A stretch of 64,000 nucleotides of DNA, from the NCBI RefSeq assembly GCF_003725795.1, contig NZ_RBEE01000045.1, positions 186,001 to 250,000 on the forward strand. Reading direction: 5' to 3'. The notes beneath the pieces were generated by a model. That model ran no database searches. It worked only from the letters and a program-made list of their open reading frames with translations, and was not told the origin of the DNA. A program made the translations under genes and the position numbers. This DNA comes from Pedobacter jejuensis. Its GTDB lineage: Bacteria > Bacteroidota > Bacteroidia > Sphingobacteriales > Sphingobacteriaceae. Of this stretch, positions 1 through 8,763 are shown in pieces (position 1 is the first letter of the stretch; each line of letters begins with the position of its first letter).

Positions 1-541
1 CCAAGGTGCACTAAACGAAACGTTTAACATGGCAATGCTTTGGAAATTACCGGTAATTTTTGTTTGCGAAAACAATGGTTACGCTATGGGAACTTCAGTG
101 CAACGTACAACCAATATGACTGATATTTATAAAATCGGTTTAGGATTTGATATGCCATGCGCTCCTGTTGATGGTATGGACCCGGTTGCAGTACATAATG
201 CAATGGATGAAGCCATTCAACGTGCCCGTAAAGGTGAAGGACCAACATTCTTAGAAATGAGAACATACCGCTACCGTGGCCATTCGATGTCTGACCCTGC
301 AAAATATCGTACTAAAGAAGAATTAGAAGATTATAAAGCTAAAGATCCGGTTGAGCTTGCAAGAGAAACGATTCTTAAAGAAAAGTATGCAGACCAGGCA
401 TGGATTGAAGAAGTAGAAGCCAAAGTAAAGGCAACTGTAGATCAGGCTGTAAAATTTGCCGAAGAATCTCCTTGGCCAGAAGTTGCAGAGCTATACAAAG
501 ATGTATATATGCAGAAGGACTATCCTTACGTAATGGATTAA
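1..541 (+). CDS. pdhA: Pyruvate dehydrogenase E1 component alpha subunit (3' part only)
   Basis: The reading frame is open from the left edge (first full codon at base 2), so the gene begins outside the window. The ATG at 29 is internal. The visible residues include NETFNMAM, VCENNGYAMGTS and YRYRGHSMSDPAKYR, which are hallmarks of the thiamine-diphosphate-dependent E1-alpha subunit; the last contains the conserved phosphorylation-loop region. The product oxidatively decarboxylates pyruvate in the cytoplasmic pyruvate dehydrogenase complex. The E2 gene follows 32 bases later on the same strand, so the two are probably co-transcribed. Roughly half of the protein is missing because of the window edge, not because of damage. 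Confidence 0.95.
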   Translation, partial: QGALNETFNMAMLWKLPVIFVCENNGYAMGTSVQRTTNMTDIYKIGLGFDMPCAPVDGMDPVAVHNAMDEAIQRARKGEGPTFLEMRTYRYRGHSMSDPAKYRTKEELEDYKAKDPVELARETILKEKYADQAWIEEVEAKVKATVDQAVKFAEESPWPEVAELYKDVYMQKDYPYVMD

Positions 542-573
542 TAATTTAAAAGATTTTCAATTAAAAATATATA

Positions 574-2301
574 ATGGCTGAAGTAGTTAGAATGCCCAAA
601 ATGAGCGATACCATGACAGAAGGGGTATTGGCAAAATGGCATGTTAAAGTTGGCGATAAAGTAAAAAGCGGAGATGTTTTAGCTGAAGTAGAAACCGATA
701 AAGCAACTATGGACCTTGAATCTTACGAGGAAGGTACTTTATTACATATTGGTGTTGAAGAAGGCAAAGGCGTTCCTATTGATGCAATTATTGCTGTAAT
801 TGGAAAAGAAGGTGAAGATTTTCAGGCTGCAATTGATGCTGCTGGCGGTACTGGTAAAACAGAAGAAAAACCTGCTGAAAATGCTGAAGCTCCAAAAGCT
901 GAAGCTCCAAAAGCTGAAGCTGAACAGCCAAAAGCTGAAAGCGAACAACCAAAGGATGAAACTCCTGCTCAAGGTGGTGGTTTAAGTGAAGAAGAATTAG
1001 CAGAAAAAGGCGTTACCGTTATTCGTATGCCTTTGTTGAGCGATACTATGACTGAAGGCGTTATTGCCGAATGGCATAAAAAAGTAGGAGATAAAGTTAA
1101 GGATGATGACGTTTTAGCTGATGTAGAAACCGATAAGGCAACTATGGAAGTTATGGGTTATGCAACCGGAACTTTATTACATATTGGCGTAGAAAAAGGT
1201 GCTGCTGCTAAAGTGAATGGCATTATAGCTATTGTTGGTCCAGAAGGTACTGATGTTAGCGGAATTTTAGCTGGAGGTTCTGCTCCTAAAAAGTCCGAAA
1301 CTCAGGAGTCAGCAAGTCCGAAATCTGAAGATGCTCCGAAAGCAACTGCTGATGCGAGTTCATCTGCACCAGTTGCTGAAACATCTTCTGATAGTCGTGT
1401 TAAAGCATCGCCTTTGGCTAAAAAAATTGCAAAAGATAAAGGTATCGATTTAGCACAAGTTGCGGGTAGCGCAGAAGGTGGCCGAATCATTAAAAAAGAT
1501 ATCGAAAACTATAAACCAGCAGCTCCTCAAGCAGAAAGCGGAAGTGCTAAAGCTGAAAGCGCTCCATCAACAGAGAAAGCTGCTGCTGCAGCACCAACAA
1601 TCCCTACTTATGTTGGCGAAGTTAAATTTACAGAACAACCTGTTTCGCAAATGCGCAAAGTAATTGCAAAACGCTTAGCAGAAAGTTTATTTACCGCTCC
1701 GCATTTCTATTTAACCGTAAGTATAGATATGGATAATGCAATGGCTGCCCGTACGGCAATTAACGCTGTTGCTCCTGTAAAGGTTTCATTTAATGATATC
1801 GTAATTAAAGCGGTTGCAGTTGCTTTGAAAAAACATCCAGCTGTTAACTCATCATGGGGTGGCGATAAAATCCGTTTTAATGAACATACAAATATTGGTG
1901 TTGCTATGGCTGTTGAAGATGGCTTGTTAGTACCAGTTGTGCGTTTTGCTGATGGTAAATCTTTATCACACATCTCTGCAGAAGTAAAAGATTTTGGTGG
2001 TAAAGCAAAAGCTAAAAAATTACAACCAGCAGATTGGGAAGGTTCAACTTTCACAGTTTCTAACTTAGGTATGTTTGGTATTGATGAATTTACGTCAATT
2101 ATCAACTCTCCAGATGGTGCAATTTTATCAGTAGGTGCTATTCAAGCTGTTCCAGTTGTTAAAAATGGTGCTGTTGTTCCAGGTAATGTTATGAAATTAA
2201 CCTTAGGTTGCGATCACCGTGTGGTTGATGGTGCAACAGGAGCTCAATTTTTACAAACTTTGAAAGGTTTATTAGAAGAGCCAATCAGGTTATTAGCTTA
2301 A
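574..2301 (+). CDS. pdhC: Dihydrolipoamide acetyltransferase, pyruvate dehydrogenase E2, two lipoyl domains
   Basis: This 575-residue E2 core protein transfers acetyl groups from the lipoyl arm to CoA. Two lipoyl domains are visible, each with the ETDKAT motif (lipoyl lysines K43 and K188). An Ala/Pro/Glu/Lys-rich linker joins them at about residues 95-135. A peripheral E3-binding domain follows at about 285-320 (ASPLAKKIAKDKGIDL), then a second flexible linker and the catalytic acetyltransferase domain from about 350. The active-site motif DHRVVDGATG lies at the C-terminus (H548). The start at 574 gives the canonical N-terminus MAEVVRMPKMSDTMTEG. It sits just downstream of the E1-alpha gene. 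An alternative 2-oxoacid specificity is unlikely given the neighbour. Confidence 0.96.
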   Translation: MAEVVRMPKMSDTMTEGVLAKWHVKVGDKVKSGDVLAEVETDKATMDLESYEEGTLLHIGVEEGKGVPIDAIIAVIGKEGEDFQAAIDAAGGTGKTEEKPAENAEAPKAEAPKAEAEQPKAESEQPKDETPAQGGGLSEEELAEKGVTVIRMPLLSDTMTEGVIAEWHKKVGDKVKDDDVLADVETDKATMEVMGYATGTLLHIGVEKGAAAKVNGIIAIVGPEGTDVSGILAGGSAPKKSETQESASPKSEDAPKATADASSSAPVAETSSDSRVKASPLAKKIAKDKGIDLAQVAGSAEGGRIIKKDIENYKPAAPQAESGSAKAESAPSTEKAAAAAPTIPTYVGEVKFTEQPVSQMRKVIAKRLAESLFTAPHFYLTVSIDMDNAMAARTAINAVAPVKVSFNDIVIKAVAVALKKHPAVNSSWGGDKIRFNEHTNIGVAMAVEDGLLVPVVRFADGKSLSHISAEVKDFGGKAKAKKLQPADWEGSTFTVSNLGMFGIDEFTSIINSPDGAILSVGAIQAVPVVKNGAVVPGNVMKLTLGCDHRVVDGATGAQFLQTLKGLLEEPIRLLA

Positions 2302-2307
2302 TAATTT

Positions 2308-2330
2308 CTCATCCTGAGCTTGTCGAAGGA
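2308..2330. repeat. Short dispersed intergenic repeat (REP-like)
   Basis: The stretch immediately after the pdhC stop reads tcatcctgagcttgtcgaag plus a few bases. From general knowledge this string recurs in intergenic DNA of many Bacteroidota and other bacteria. Only one copy was noticed here, so calling it a repeat rests on prior knowledge and not on this window. Confidence 0.45.
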
Positions 2331-2343
2331 TAATATTAATATT

Positions 2344-2376
2344 AAAGCCAATTCTTTTAAAAGGATTGGCTTTTTT
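2344..2376 (+). terminator. Rho-independent terminator after pdhC
   Basis: AAAGCCAAT at 2344-2352 pairs with ATTGGCTTT at 2365-2373. The inner bases extend the stem with a G-T wobble and a TTTTAAAA core. A run of T residues follows on the plus strand. It lies 43 bases after the pdhC stop and probably ends the pdhA-pdhC transcript. Confidence 0.8.
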
Positions 2377-2419
2377 AGTTTTTTTTGCTTTGTTGGTGCC
2401 AAATATCTCCTGCTAAATT

Positions 2420-2480
2420 CACAGATCTACGCAGATGTTTATTTGGAATGGTTATCCTAATTTAAGTATCTGCGTTAATC
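2420..2480. repeat. Imperfect inverted repeat in the pdhC-DUF885 spacer
   Basis: The left arm is cacagatctacgcagat (2420-2436) and the right arm is atctgcgttaatc (2468-2480). The inner 13 bases match with two mismatches. The arms resemble a dispersed acagattnacgcagat-type repeat known from Bacteroidota intergenic DNA. No coding potential is seen here. Confidence 0.4.
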
Positions 2481-2601
2481 ATTTTAATCTGAGGGGGGTA
2501 AACTATTGTATCATAAAACCTGCATCAATGTTCATGAATAACGGCAATAACAAAAAGCGCCCAATTTTTACTATTTTTGATTAGAACCTAAACCTAATCT
2601 A

Positions 2602-4380
2602 ATGAAGAAATTTTTTCTTTTTGCAGCTTGCATAATTGCAATTGCTGCTTGCAAGCAAAACAATAAATCTGAAGGTGCCGAAGCAAACCAAAAGTTTGCT
2701 TCAATGTGCGAAACGTATTACCAAGATGGATTAAAGTTAAATCCGATAGCAGCCACATTTATTGGTGATGAACGCTACAATGATCTATTACCAAATGATG
2801 GTTCTCAAGCTTATATTAATGAGAATAAGAATTTTAATGAGCGGTATCTTGATAGTTTGAAAAGCTTCGATAGAGCGAGTTTAAATCAGAATGATAAGCT
2901 GTCTTTCGATTACATGAAAGACCAACTAGAAATGAATCTGGAAGGTTTTAAATACCATACTGAATATTTTCCTTTTAACCAGATGTTTGCTTTGCCGTTG
3001 ATGTTTGGGCAATTAGGTTCAGGTACGGGCGCCCAGCCTTTTAAATCCGTTAAAAATTATGAAGACTGGCTAAAACGGGTTAATGCTTTTTCGGTTTGGG
3101 CCGATACAGCAATTGGCAATTTCAAAAAAGGAGCAGCTGCAGGTTTTGTACTTCCGAAAGCTTTGGTGGTAAAAATGATTCCGCAAATGCAAAGTATGCT
3201 AGTAGCAACACCAGATCAAAGTTTGTTTTATGGTCCTGTTAAATTAATTCCAGCTTCTTTTTCATCTGCCGAGAAACAAAAAATTACGGAAGAATATCGC
3301 AATGCGATAACAAATGTGATTATCCCGACTTACAAAAAATTAGGCGACTATTTGCAAAATGAATACCTCCCTAAAGCAAGGGCCACATCTGGCTATGGTG
3401 CCTTACCGAACGGCGCAGAATGGTATGCATACTTGGTTAGGCAACAAACTACTACAAACAAAACGCCTGAAGAAGTTTATCAAACAGGCTTAAAAGAGGT
3501 TGCACGAATTAAAAGTGCAATGGATAGCATTAAAAATAAAGTTGGTTTTAAGGGTGATTTAAAAGCTTTCTTCGAATACATGAAGACAGACAAAAAATTT
3601 ATGCCTTACAAAAATCCTCAGGAAATTTTAGCTGCATTCGAAAATATTCATCAACGAATGAAACCAAATTTGAAAAAAATGTTTGAAAATGAGCCAAAAA
3701 CTCCTTTTGAAATCCGACAAACAGAAGCTTTCCGAGCGGCATCAGCAAGTGCAGAATACAACCAGGGATCGGCAGACGGTAAACGTCCGGGGATATTTTA
3801 CGTACCAATTCTCGATGCAAAAACATTCAACACCACTTCAGGCATGGAATCTCTTTTCCTTCACGAAGCCATTCCAGGTCACCACTATCAAATTTCGTTA
3901 ACTCAGGAAAATAGTGCATTACCTAATTTCCGCCGCTTTGGAGGTCACAATGCTTACGTTGAAGGTTGGGCGTTATATTGCGAATCTTTAGGCAAAGAAC
4001 TCGGATTGTACCAAGACCCATATCAACACATGGGGGCTTTAGGCGATGAGATGCACAGAGCAATCCGTTTGGTTGTTGATGTTGCAATCCACAGCAAAAA
4101 CATGAGCCGAGAAGATGCAATAAAGTACATGACCGATAATGAAGCGATAAGTACGGAAGGTGCAACTGCAGAAATTGAACGCTATATGGGTATTCCTGCA
4201 CAAGCATTAGGTTACAAAACTGGCGCAATGAAAATTAGAGAATTGCGAAATAAATATGAAAAAGAGCTTGGTACTAAGTTTAAACTTTCCGCCTTTCATA
4301 CCGAGGTTTTAAAAGATGGTTCGTTACCGCTTTCTGTATTTGAAGCGAAAATGAATGTTTGGGCAGAAGCACAGAAATAA
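2602..4380 (+). CDS. DUF885-family lipoprotein, probable zinc-dependent peptidase
   Basis: This 592-residue protein begins with a lipoprotein signal peptide ending in IAAC, so it is probably anchored in the envelope. The DUF885 signature HEAIPGHH at residues 421-428 is a variant of the HExxH zinc-peptidase motif, and EGWALYCESLG begins at residue 454 as expected for the third ligand region. The family is related to metallopeptidases, but the substrate is unknown. A TATTTTTG box at 2572-2579, 22 bases before the ATG, resembles a Bacteroidota -7 element, although no clear -33 box was found. The gene appears monocistronic. Confidence 0.9.
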   Translation: MKKFFLFAACIIAIAACKQNNKSEGAEANQKFASMCETYYQDGLKLNPIAATFIGDERYNDLLPNDGSQAYINENKNFNERYLDSLKSFDRASLNQNDKLSFDYMKDQLEMNLEGFKYHTEYFPFNQMFALPLMFGQLGSGTGAQPFKSVKNYEDWLKRVNAFSVWADTAIGNFKKGAAAGFVLPKALVVKMIPQMQSMLVATPDQSLFYGPVKLIPASFSSAEKQKITEEYRNAITNVIIPTYKKLGDYLQNEYLPKARATSGYGALPNGAEWYAYLVRQQTTTNKTPEEVYQTGLKEVARIKSAMDSIKNKVGFKGDLKAFFEYMKTDKKFMPYKNPQEILAAFENIHQRMKPNLKKMFENEPKTPFEIRQTEAFRAASASAEYNQGSADGKRPGIFYVPILDAKTFNTTSGMESLFLHEAIPGHHYQISLTQENSALPNFRRFGGHNAYVEGWALYCESLGKELGLYQDPYQHMGALGDEMHRAIRLVVDVAIHSKNMSREDAIKYMTDNEAISTEGATAEIERYMGIPAQALGYKTGAMKIRELRNKYEKELGTKFKLSAFHTEVLKDGSLPLSVFEAKMNVWAEAQK

Positions 4381-4475
4381 TCGTAATTAGTTAGGAATTT
4401 CCAAAGTGTAAAGGAACGTACTTTTCTTTAAACCCTTTCATCAATCTTTTGTTAGATAATAAAAAGACTTAAATC

Positions 4476-5027
4476 ATGGATAAAGGAAAGTTAATTCAAG
4501 AAGCGTACTTGGTATCGCATAAAATAGAGGAAAACGGAAATTTCCCTAATAATCCAATCTATCCGCTGATGATATATAAAGGTGCTTTTTTAATTCACCC
4601 TGATGATGATATTAGTGTGATTAAAACTGTTTTTGAACAAAATGGCTATAGCAATACTTGGGTAGATGGCATTTTTGATTACCACCATTACCACAGCAAT
4701 ACACATGAGGTGATGGGCGTTTTTTGTGGAAATGCAGATATACAATTTGGTGGTGAACATGGCGTTTGTATTGAATTAGATAAAGGCGATGTGGTATTAA
4801 TTCCTGCTGGTGTTGCGCATAAAAGGCTTAGAGCCAGCGAAGATTTTACTGTGATTGGGGCCTATCCAAAAGGGATTGGTTATAATATGAAATATGGCGA
4901 AGCTGGCGAACGCCCTGAAGCTGATGAAGATATTGCTCAAGTTGAAAAACCGGAAAATGATCCAGTTTATGGCAAACAAGGACATTTGTTTGATTGCTGG
5001 TTTAATCAAAACTGTAAAAATGTTTAA
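4476..5027 (+). CDS. Cupin-domain protein, YjlB-like
   Basis: This 183-residue cytoplasmic protein has a central cupin barrel. The first cupin motif is seen as YHHYHSNTHEVMGVFCG (about residues 69-85) and the second as GDVVLIPAGVAHK (about 108-120). The histidines and glutamate would bind a metal. The N-terminal PNNPIYPLMIYKGAF and overall length match the YjlB family, whose function is not established. It has no signal peptide. Neighbouring genes give no functional clue. Confidence 0.85.
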   Translation: MDKGKLIQEAYLVSHKIEENGNFPNNPIYPLMIYKGAFLIHPDDDISVIKTVFEQNGYSNTWVDGIFDYHHYHSNTHEVMGVFCGNADIQFGGEHGVCIELDKGDVVLIPAGVAHKRLRASEDFTVIGAYPKGIGYNMKYGEAGERPEADEDIAQVEKPENDPVYGKQGHLFDCWFNQNCKNV

Positions 5028-5094
5028 AACTCTTTGCCTGTAACCATTCAAAAATCTTTAATTTTCGGGTTTTAAATCTAGTCTGCCCGAATAC

Positions 5095-6324
5095 ATGAAT
5101 TTTAAATATTTAATATCAGCTTTTGCACTCTCAATAACAATCTTAACAGCCTGCAACAGTAAAAAAACTGAAGAAAAGAAGGCAGAAGATGCTAAAATAA
5201 GAGTAAAGGAAGATGATAAAGCTGATAGTTTGCTTTTAGTTTATAATCCTGAAAAAGGTGATAAATGGATTGCTGATTTTGTAGATAATCTCCATAAAAA
5301 ATATAGTTTCAATGGCAATATGTTGGTGGCGAAAGATGGAAAAATCCTCTATCAAAAAGCAATTGGCTGGGCTGATTATCTTCATCGCGATAGCTTAAAA
5401 ATAAACTCAGAATTCGAACTTGCTTCTATCACCAAAACTTTTACCGGAACAGCAATAATGCAATTGGTAGAAGCAGGAAAATTATCGTTAAATGATAATG
5501 TGAAAAAGTTTTTCCCAAATTTTCCATATGATGGCATTACCGTAAAGCTTTTGTTAACACACCGCAGCGGTATGATGAACTACGTTTATTTTATCGACGA
5601 TATTTGGAGAAAGGAAAAACGAAACATGAAAAAAGGTGTTACCAACCAGCAAGTGATGGATGTAATTGCCGAAAAAAAACCTAATCCATATACAAAACCT
5701 GACAACCGTTTTCATTACAACAACTCCAATTTTATGGTTTTAGGTGCAATTATCGAAAAAGTAACTGGCCAGCGTTATTCGCAATATATGATGGAGCATG
5801 TATTTAAACCTGCTGGCTTAAAGCATACGCATGTGTATAGCACAACCGAATATGAAAAAATTCCGGTAGATGTTGTTGGTCATGACCGTACATGGCGTTA
5901 TTCTGTAGCGCAAAATTTTCTTGATGGTCCGGTTGGCGACAAAGGAATTTATAGTACCGTACACGATTTAGTGTTGTTTGATAAATACCTGAAAAATGGA
6001 AGATTGCTAACTCAAAAAAGCTTAGATTCTGCATATAAAGGTCATAATAAACCTGTAAATGGCCACTTTAATTATGGCTACGGCTGGCGAATGTTTGATG
6101 GTGAAAAGATGGATAAAGTTGTGTATCACACAGGTTGGTGGCACGGCTTTCGCCATATTTATGTTCGTGATTTGGATAAAAACATCGTCGTTATATTCCT
6201 CGGAAATCTAACAAACGGAAGCTTAATGCATCTTGATGATTTATACAAACATCTAAAAATGCCAATAATCCGAAAAGGAGCTTATCACGGAAATGGTAGC
6301 TTACCAGGTAGCGATGAAGATTAA
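5095..6324 (+). CDS. Serine hydrolase lipoprotein of the class C beta-lactamase/PBP family
   Basis: This 409-residue protein has a lipoprotein signal peptide ending in ILTAC and a charged linker. A beta-lactamase-like hydrolase domain follows. The nucleophile motif SxxK is SITK at residues 111-114, and the YxN motif is YNN at 208-210. A late HTGWWHGF segment fits the third (KTG-like) element. Homologues include esterases, D-aminopeptidases and penicillin-binding-like proteins, so the substrate cannot be assigned. It is probably periplasmic or surface-anchored. Confidence 0.88.
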   Translation: MNFKYLISAFALSITILTACNSKKTEEKKAEDAKIRVKEDDKADSLLLVYNPEKGDKWIADFVDNLHKKYSFNGNMLVAKDGKILYQKAIGWADYLHRDSLKINSEFELASITKTFTGTAIMQLVEAGKLSLNDNVKKFFPNFPYDGITVKLLLTHRSGMMNYVYFIDDIWRKEKRNMKKGVTNQQVMDVIAEKKPNPYTKPDNRFHYNNSNFMVLGAIIEKVTGQRYSQYMMEHVFKPAGLKHTHVYSTTEYEKIPVDVVGHDRTWRYSVAQNFLDGPVGDKGIYSTVHDLVLFDKYLKNGRLLTQKSLDSAYKGHNKPVNGHFNYGYGWRMFDGEKMDKVVYHTGWWHGFRHIYVRDLDKNIVVIFLGNLTNGSLMHLDDLYKHLKMPIIRKGAYHGNGSLPGSDED

Positions 6325-6397
6325 AAAGTTTGTCATAAAAGCAAATCTCAAAAACATTTTGCCCTAATTTCGTTTTATATAAAAAACAGTTAATACT

Positions 6398-6706
6398 ATG
6401 TTCGATAAATTATTTGCGGCACAACAAAAGGCCGAAGAAATTAAAAAACGTTTAGATACCATATCTGTATTTGGTGAAGTAGAAAATGGAGCAATTAAAA
6501 TTACAGCTACAGCAAATAAAGCCATTACTGCAGTTGCAATTGACGAAGGATTTTTGAAAACAGCTGATAAAGAAGAGTTGGAAGAGCTACTATTAACGGC
6601 AATTAACAAGGCTTTAGCTAGTGCAGAACAAGTAAGCGCTACCGAAATGCAAGCTGCTACCAATGATATGCTTGGTGGTTTAGGCGGAATGTTTGGCCAA
6701 CAATAA
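6398..6706 (+). CDS. YbaB/EbfC-family nucleoid-associated protein
   Basis: The product is a 102-residue basic/acidic helical protein typical of YbaB/EbfC. Visible features are an N-terminal amphipathic helix (QQKAEEIKKRL), a central beta segment (EVENGAIKITATANKAITAV), and a C-terminal helix with a Gly/Met-rich tail. These small dimers bind DNA non-specifically. In many genomes ybaB is beside recR/dnaX; here it lies 35 bases before a metallo-beta-lactamase-fold hydrolase. Confidence 0.9.
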   Translation: MFDKLFAAQQKAEEIKKRLDTISVFGEVENGAIKITATANKAITAVAIDEGFLKTADKEELEELLLTAINKALASAEQVSATEMQAATNDMLGGLGGMFGQQ

Positions 6707-6741
6707 CAGAATCATCCATATAAAAATTTAAAGGTACTATC

Positions 6742-7419
6742 ATGAAATTTACATATTATGGCCAATCTTGCTTTTTGATTGAAGCAGATGGCAAAAAATT
6801 CCTTTTCGATCCATTTATAAAACACAATCCTTTAGCAAAGGACATTGATATAACAAAGATAGAGGCTGATTATATTTTGGTAAGCCATGGTCATGGCGAC
6901 CATGTTGCCGATTTAGTTGAAATCGCCAAGCAAACCGGAGCCGAAGTAATTGCAATGGTTGAAGTGGCAAAATGGATTAAAGAACAAGGCGTTGATAAAG
7001 TAACCGATATTAATTTTGGAACTCAGGATTTAGGTTTTGGTAAACTGCGTACAGTTTGGGCAGTGCACAGTAGTTCTAACCCAGATGGTAGTTATGGTGG
7101 AAATCCAGCCGGCTTTGTACTAAACTTGAGTGGAAAACAAATTTACTTTGCCGGAGATACAGCTCTTACTTTAGAAATGAAATTATTGGCAGAATTACAC
7201 AATTTAGATTACGCAATTTTACCAATTGGAGGACATTATACCATGGGCGTGGATGACGCTGTAATTGCATCAAACTACATTGATTGTGACCAGATTATAG
7301 GCGTACATTATAATACCTTCCCTCCTATTAGTATTGATACCGAGGAAGCGATTGCAAAGTTTCAACGCGAAAACAAAACACTTTTACTGCCTACAATTGG
7401 CGAAACAATAACATTATAA
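6742..7419 (+). CDS. UPF0173 metal-dependent hydrolase (YtkL-like, metallo-beta-lactamase fold)
   Basis: The 225-residue protein starts MKFTYYGQSCFLIEADGKK, typical of the UlaG/YtkL-like branch. The metal-binding motif is SHGHGDHVAD (about residues 49-58), with further ligands in AVHSSSNPDG, FAGDTALT and GGHYTMG. It has no signal peptide and so acts in the cytoplasm. The substrate of UPF0173 is unknown. It probably shares a transcript with the ybaB-like gene upstream. Confidence 0.9.
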   Translation: MKFTYYGQSCFLIEADGKKFLFDPFIKHNPLAKDIDITKIEADYILVSHGHGDHVADLVEIAKQTGAEVIAMVEVAKWIKEQGVDKVTDINFGTQDLGFGKLRTVWAVHSSSNPDGSYGGNPAGFVLNLSGKQIYFAGDTALTLEMKLLAELHNLDYAILPIGGHYTMGVDDAVIASNYIDCDQIIGVHYNTFPPISIDTEEAIAKFQRENKTLLLPTIGETITL

Positions 7420-7423
7420 AGCA

Positions 7424-7457
7424 AAAAAAAAGCGTCTCGATGTAAAATCGGGACGCT
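7424..7457 (-). terminator. Rho-independent terminator for the small secreted-protein gene
   Basis: AGCGTCTCGA at 7431-7440 pairs with TCGGGACGCT at 7448-7457. Read on the minus strand the hairpin is followed by a run of nine T residues (7422-7430). It therefore terminates the minus-strand gene ending at 7476 and not the plus-strand hydrolase. Confidence 0.85.
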
Positions 7458-7475
7458 CAAATTATAAACCTAAAA

Positions 7476-7808
7476 CTAATTCTTTTTAGCAGCAGCTTTA
7501 TTTGCTTTATAACGCATATCCGCGGTACCGTCTTTTTTTGTCGGACCAACTACTTTTGTTACCGCTTTTGTCTTGTTATCCTTAAAACGCATATCAGGCG
7601 TTCCATCCGCTTTTAATTTCGATGCCGTTGTAGTTGTTTTAGTTTCTACTTTTTTAGCTTCTTGTTTTACGCCAGCTTTTACCGGGGCAGCTGTAGTTTT
7701 AACTTCTTTTTTAACGACCTTTTTTGCAGGTGCTGTAGCAGGTGTTTGAGCAAATGCTGTAGTTAAACCAAATGCTGCAATTGCGATTAAACTCAATAAT
7801 TTTTTCAT
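7476..7808 (-). CDS. Small secreted Lys/Ala/Thr-rich protein with a duplicated DGTxDMR motif
   Basis: This 110-residue protein has a clear signal peptide (MKKLLSLIAIAAFGLTTAFAQ). The rest is low-complexity and rich in Lys, Ala, Thr and Val. Two copies of a 14-residue motif are visible: KADGTPDMRFKDNK at 66-79 and KKDGTADMRYKANK at 91-104. I do not recognise a characterised family. It has its own terminator, and the gene reads as a short single transcript. An envelope location is inferred from the signal peptide. Confidence 0.75.
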   Translation of the reverse strand: MKKLLSLIAIAAFGLTTAFAQTPATAPAKKVVKKEVKTTAAPVKAGVKQEAKKVETKTTTTASKLKADGTPDMRFKDNKTKAVTKVVGPTKKDGTADMRYKANKAAAKKN

Positions 7809-7906
7809 ACTCTTTAATTTTTTGTTTTACTCGTTTATTTGTTGATATAAAATTGATTAATCGGGATGAAGTTTTGATGAAGATAGGGAAAATTTATATT
7901 TTGATA

Positions 7907-8761
7907 TTAATTCATAGAAAAATTTATGTTTAATGTTTGTTTCATATCTACCGGTTTACCAGCTTCAGTTCCTGGTGTCCATCTAGGTGAATTGAGCATA
8001 ACACGTTTGGCTTCATCAGATAAGCTATCGCTTGGCGAAGAAATAATTTTAAAATCTTTGGCTTTCCCTTCTTTATCGATGGTAATTATAAAATAAACTC
8101 TACCGGTAATATTTGCATTAATCGCTTCTTTTGGATACCTAATATTCCTACCGATGTATTTATAAAATTCTGGCATTCCTCCGGGAAAGACTGGGGGTGT
8201 TAAATCAACCAGTTGGATTTGACTTTTATCTGCGGGCAATAATGTGCCATTATTAAAATTTTTAATTGATTTCAGTTCGCCGCTTTCAGTGTAGAGTTTC
8301 CAATCGCCATCTAGCTTCCCATTAACATAGCTTCCGGCTTCCATAATATTGCCATTGGGCCAATAAGAAATGTAAGGTCCGTTTAGCATGTCCATTTTAT
8401 ATGTTTCTGATTCTAAAGTTTTACCTAAAGAATCATATCTTATCCACAAATCATTTTTATTTCCTTTCAGATAAACGCCTTCCAAAACAACTCTACCATT
8501 AAAATATTCCCGATAGTTGCCGTTTAAAACATTGAGCTTAGCATCAATAAAAGTTTCCTTTTTTAGTAAATCAAGGTTTTGATTAGATGTCGTTCTTATC
8601 CATGTAGAATCATCACGTTTGTAAATTTTGTAAATATTAACAGCCTTATCTTTTTTAACTTCTCTACCGCCGATGTTGGTATAACTATAAAGCGTATCGC
8701 TTTTTTGAGCAAAACTAGTTATGGCTATAAAACAAAAAATAATAGAGATTAAATATTTCAT
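7907..8761 (-). CDS. TonB-family protein with MORN-like repeats and C-terminal TonB domain
   Basis: The start at 8761 gives MKYLISIIFCFIAITSFAQ, a signal peptide; a longer in-frame start at 8782 lies inside polA and is less likely. The protein is about 284 residues. The middle has MORN/toxin-antitoxin-like antigen repeats (YWPNGNIMEAGSY, GDWKLYTESGELK). The last 90 or so residues form a TonB C-terminal domain (PEAINANITGRVYFIITID). It lacks the Pro-rich spacer of classical TonB. The start codon is two bases after the polA stop, so translation may be coupled. Its partner receptor is unknown. Confidence 0.85.
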   Translation of the reverse strand: MKYLISIIFCFIAITSFAQKSDTLYSYTNIGGREVKKDKAVNIYKIYKRDDSTWIRTTSNQNLDLLKKETFIDAKLNVLNGNYREYFNGRVVLEGVYLKGNKNDLWIRYDSLGKTLESETYKMDMLNGPYISYWPNGNIMEAGSYVNGKLDGDWKLYTESGELKSIKNFNNGTLLPADKSQIQLVDLTPPVFPGGMPEFYKYIGRNIRYPKEAINANITGRVYFIITIDKEGKAKDFKIISSPSDSLSDEAKRVMLNSPRWTPGTEAGKPVDMKQTLNINFSMN

Positions 8762-8763
8762 AA

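Noticed and set aside
1707..2105. Minus-strand open frame of 132 codons inside pdhC
   Set aside because: It lies entirely opposite the E2 catalytic domain; the E2 reading is unambiguous.
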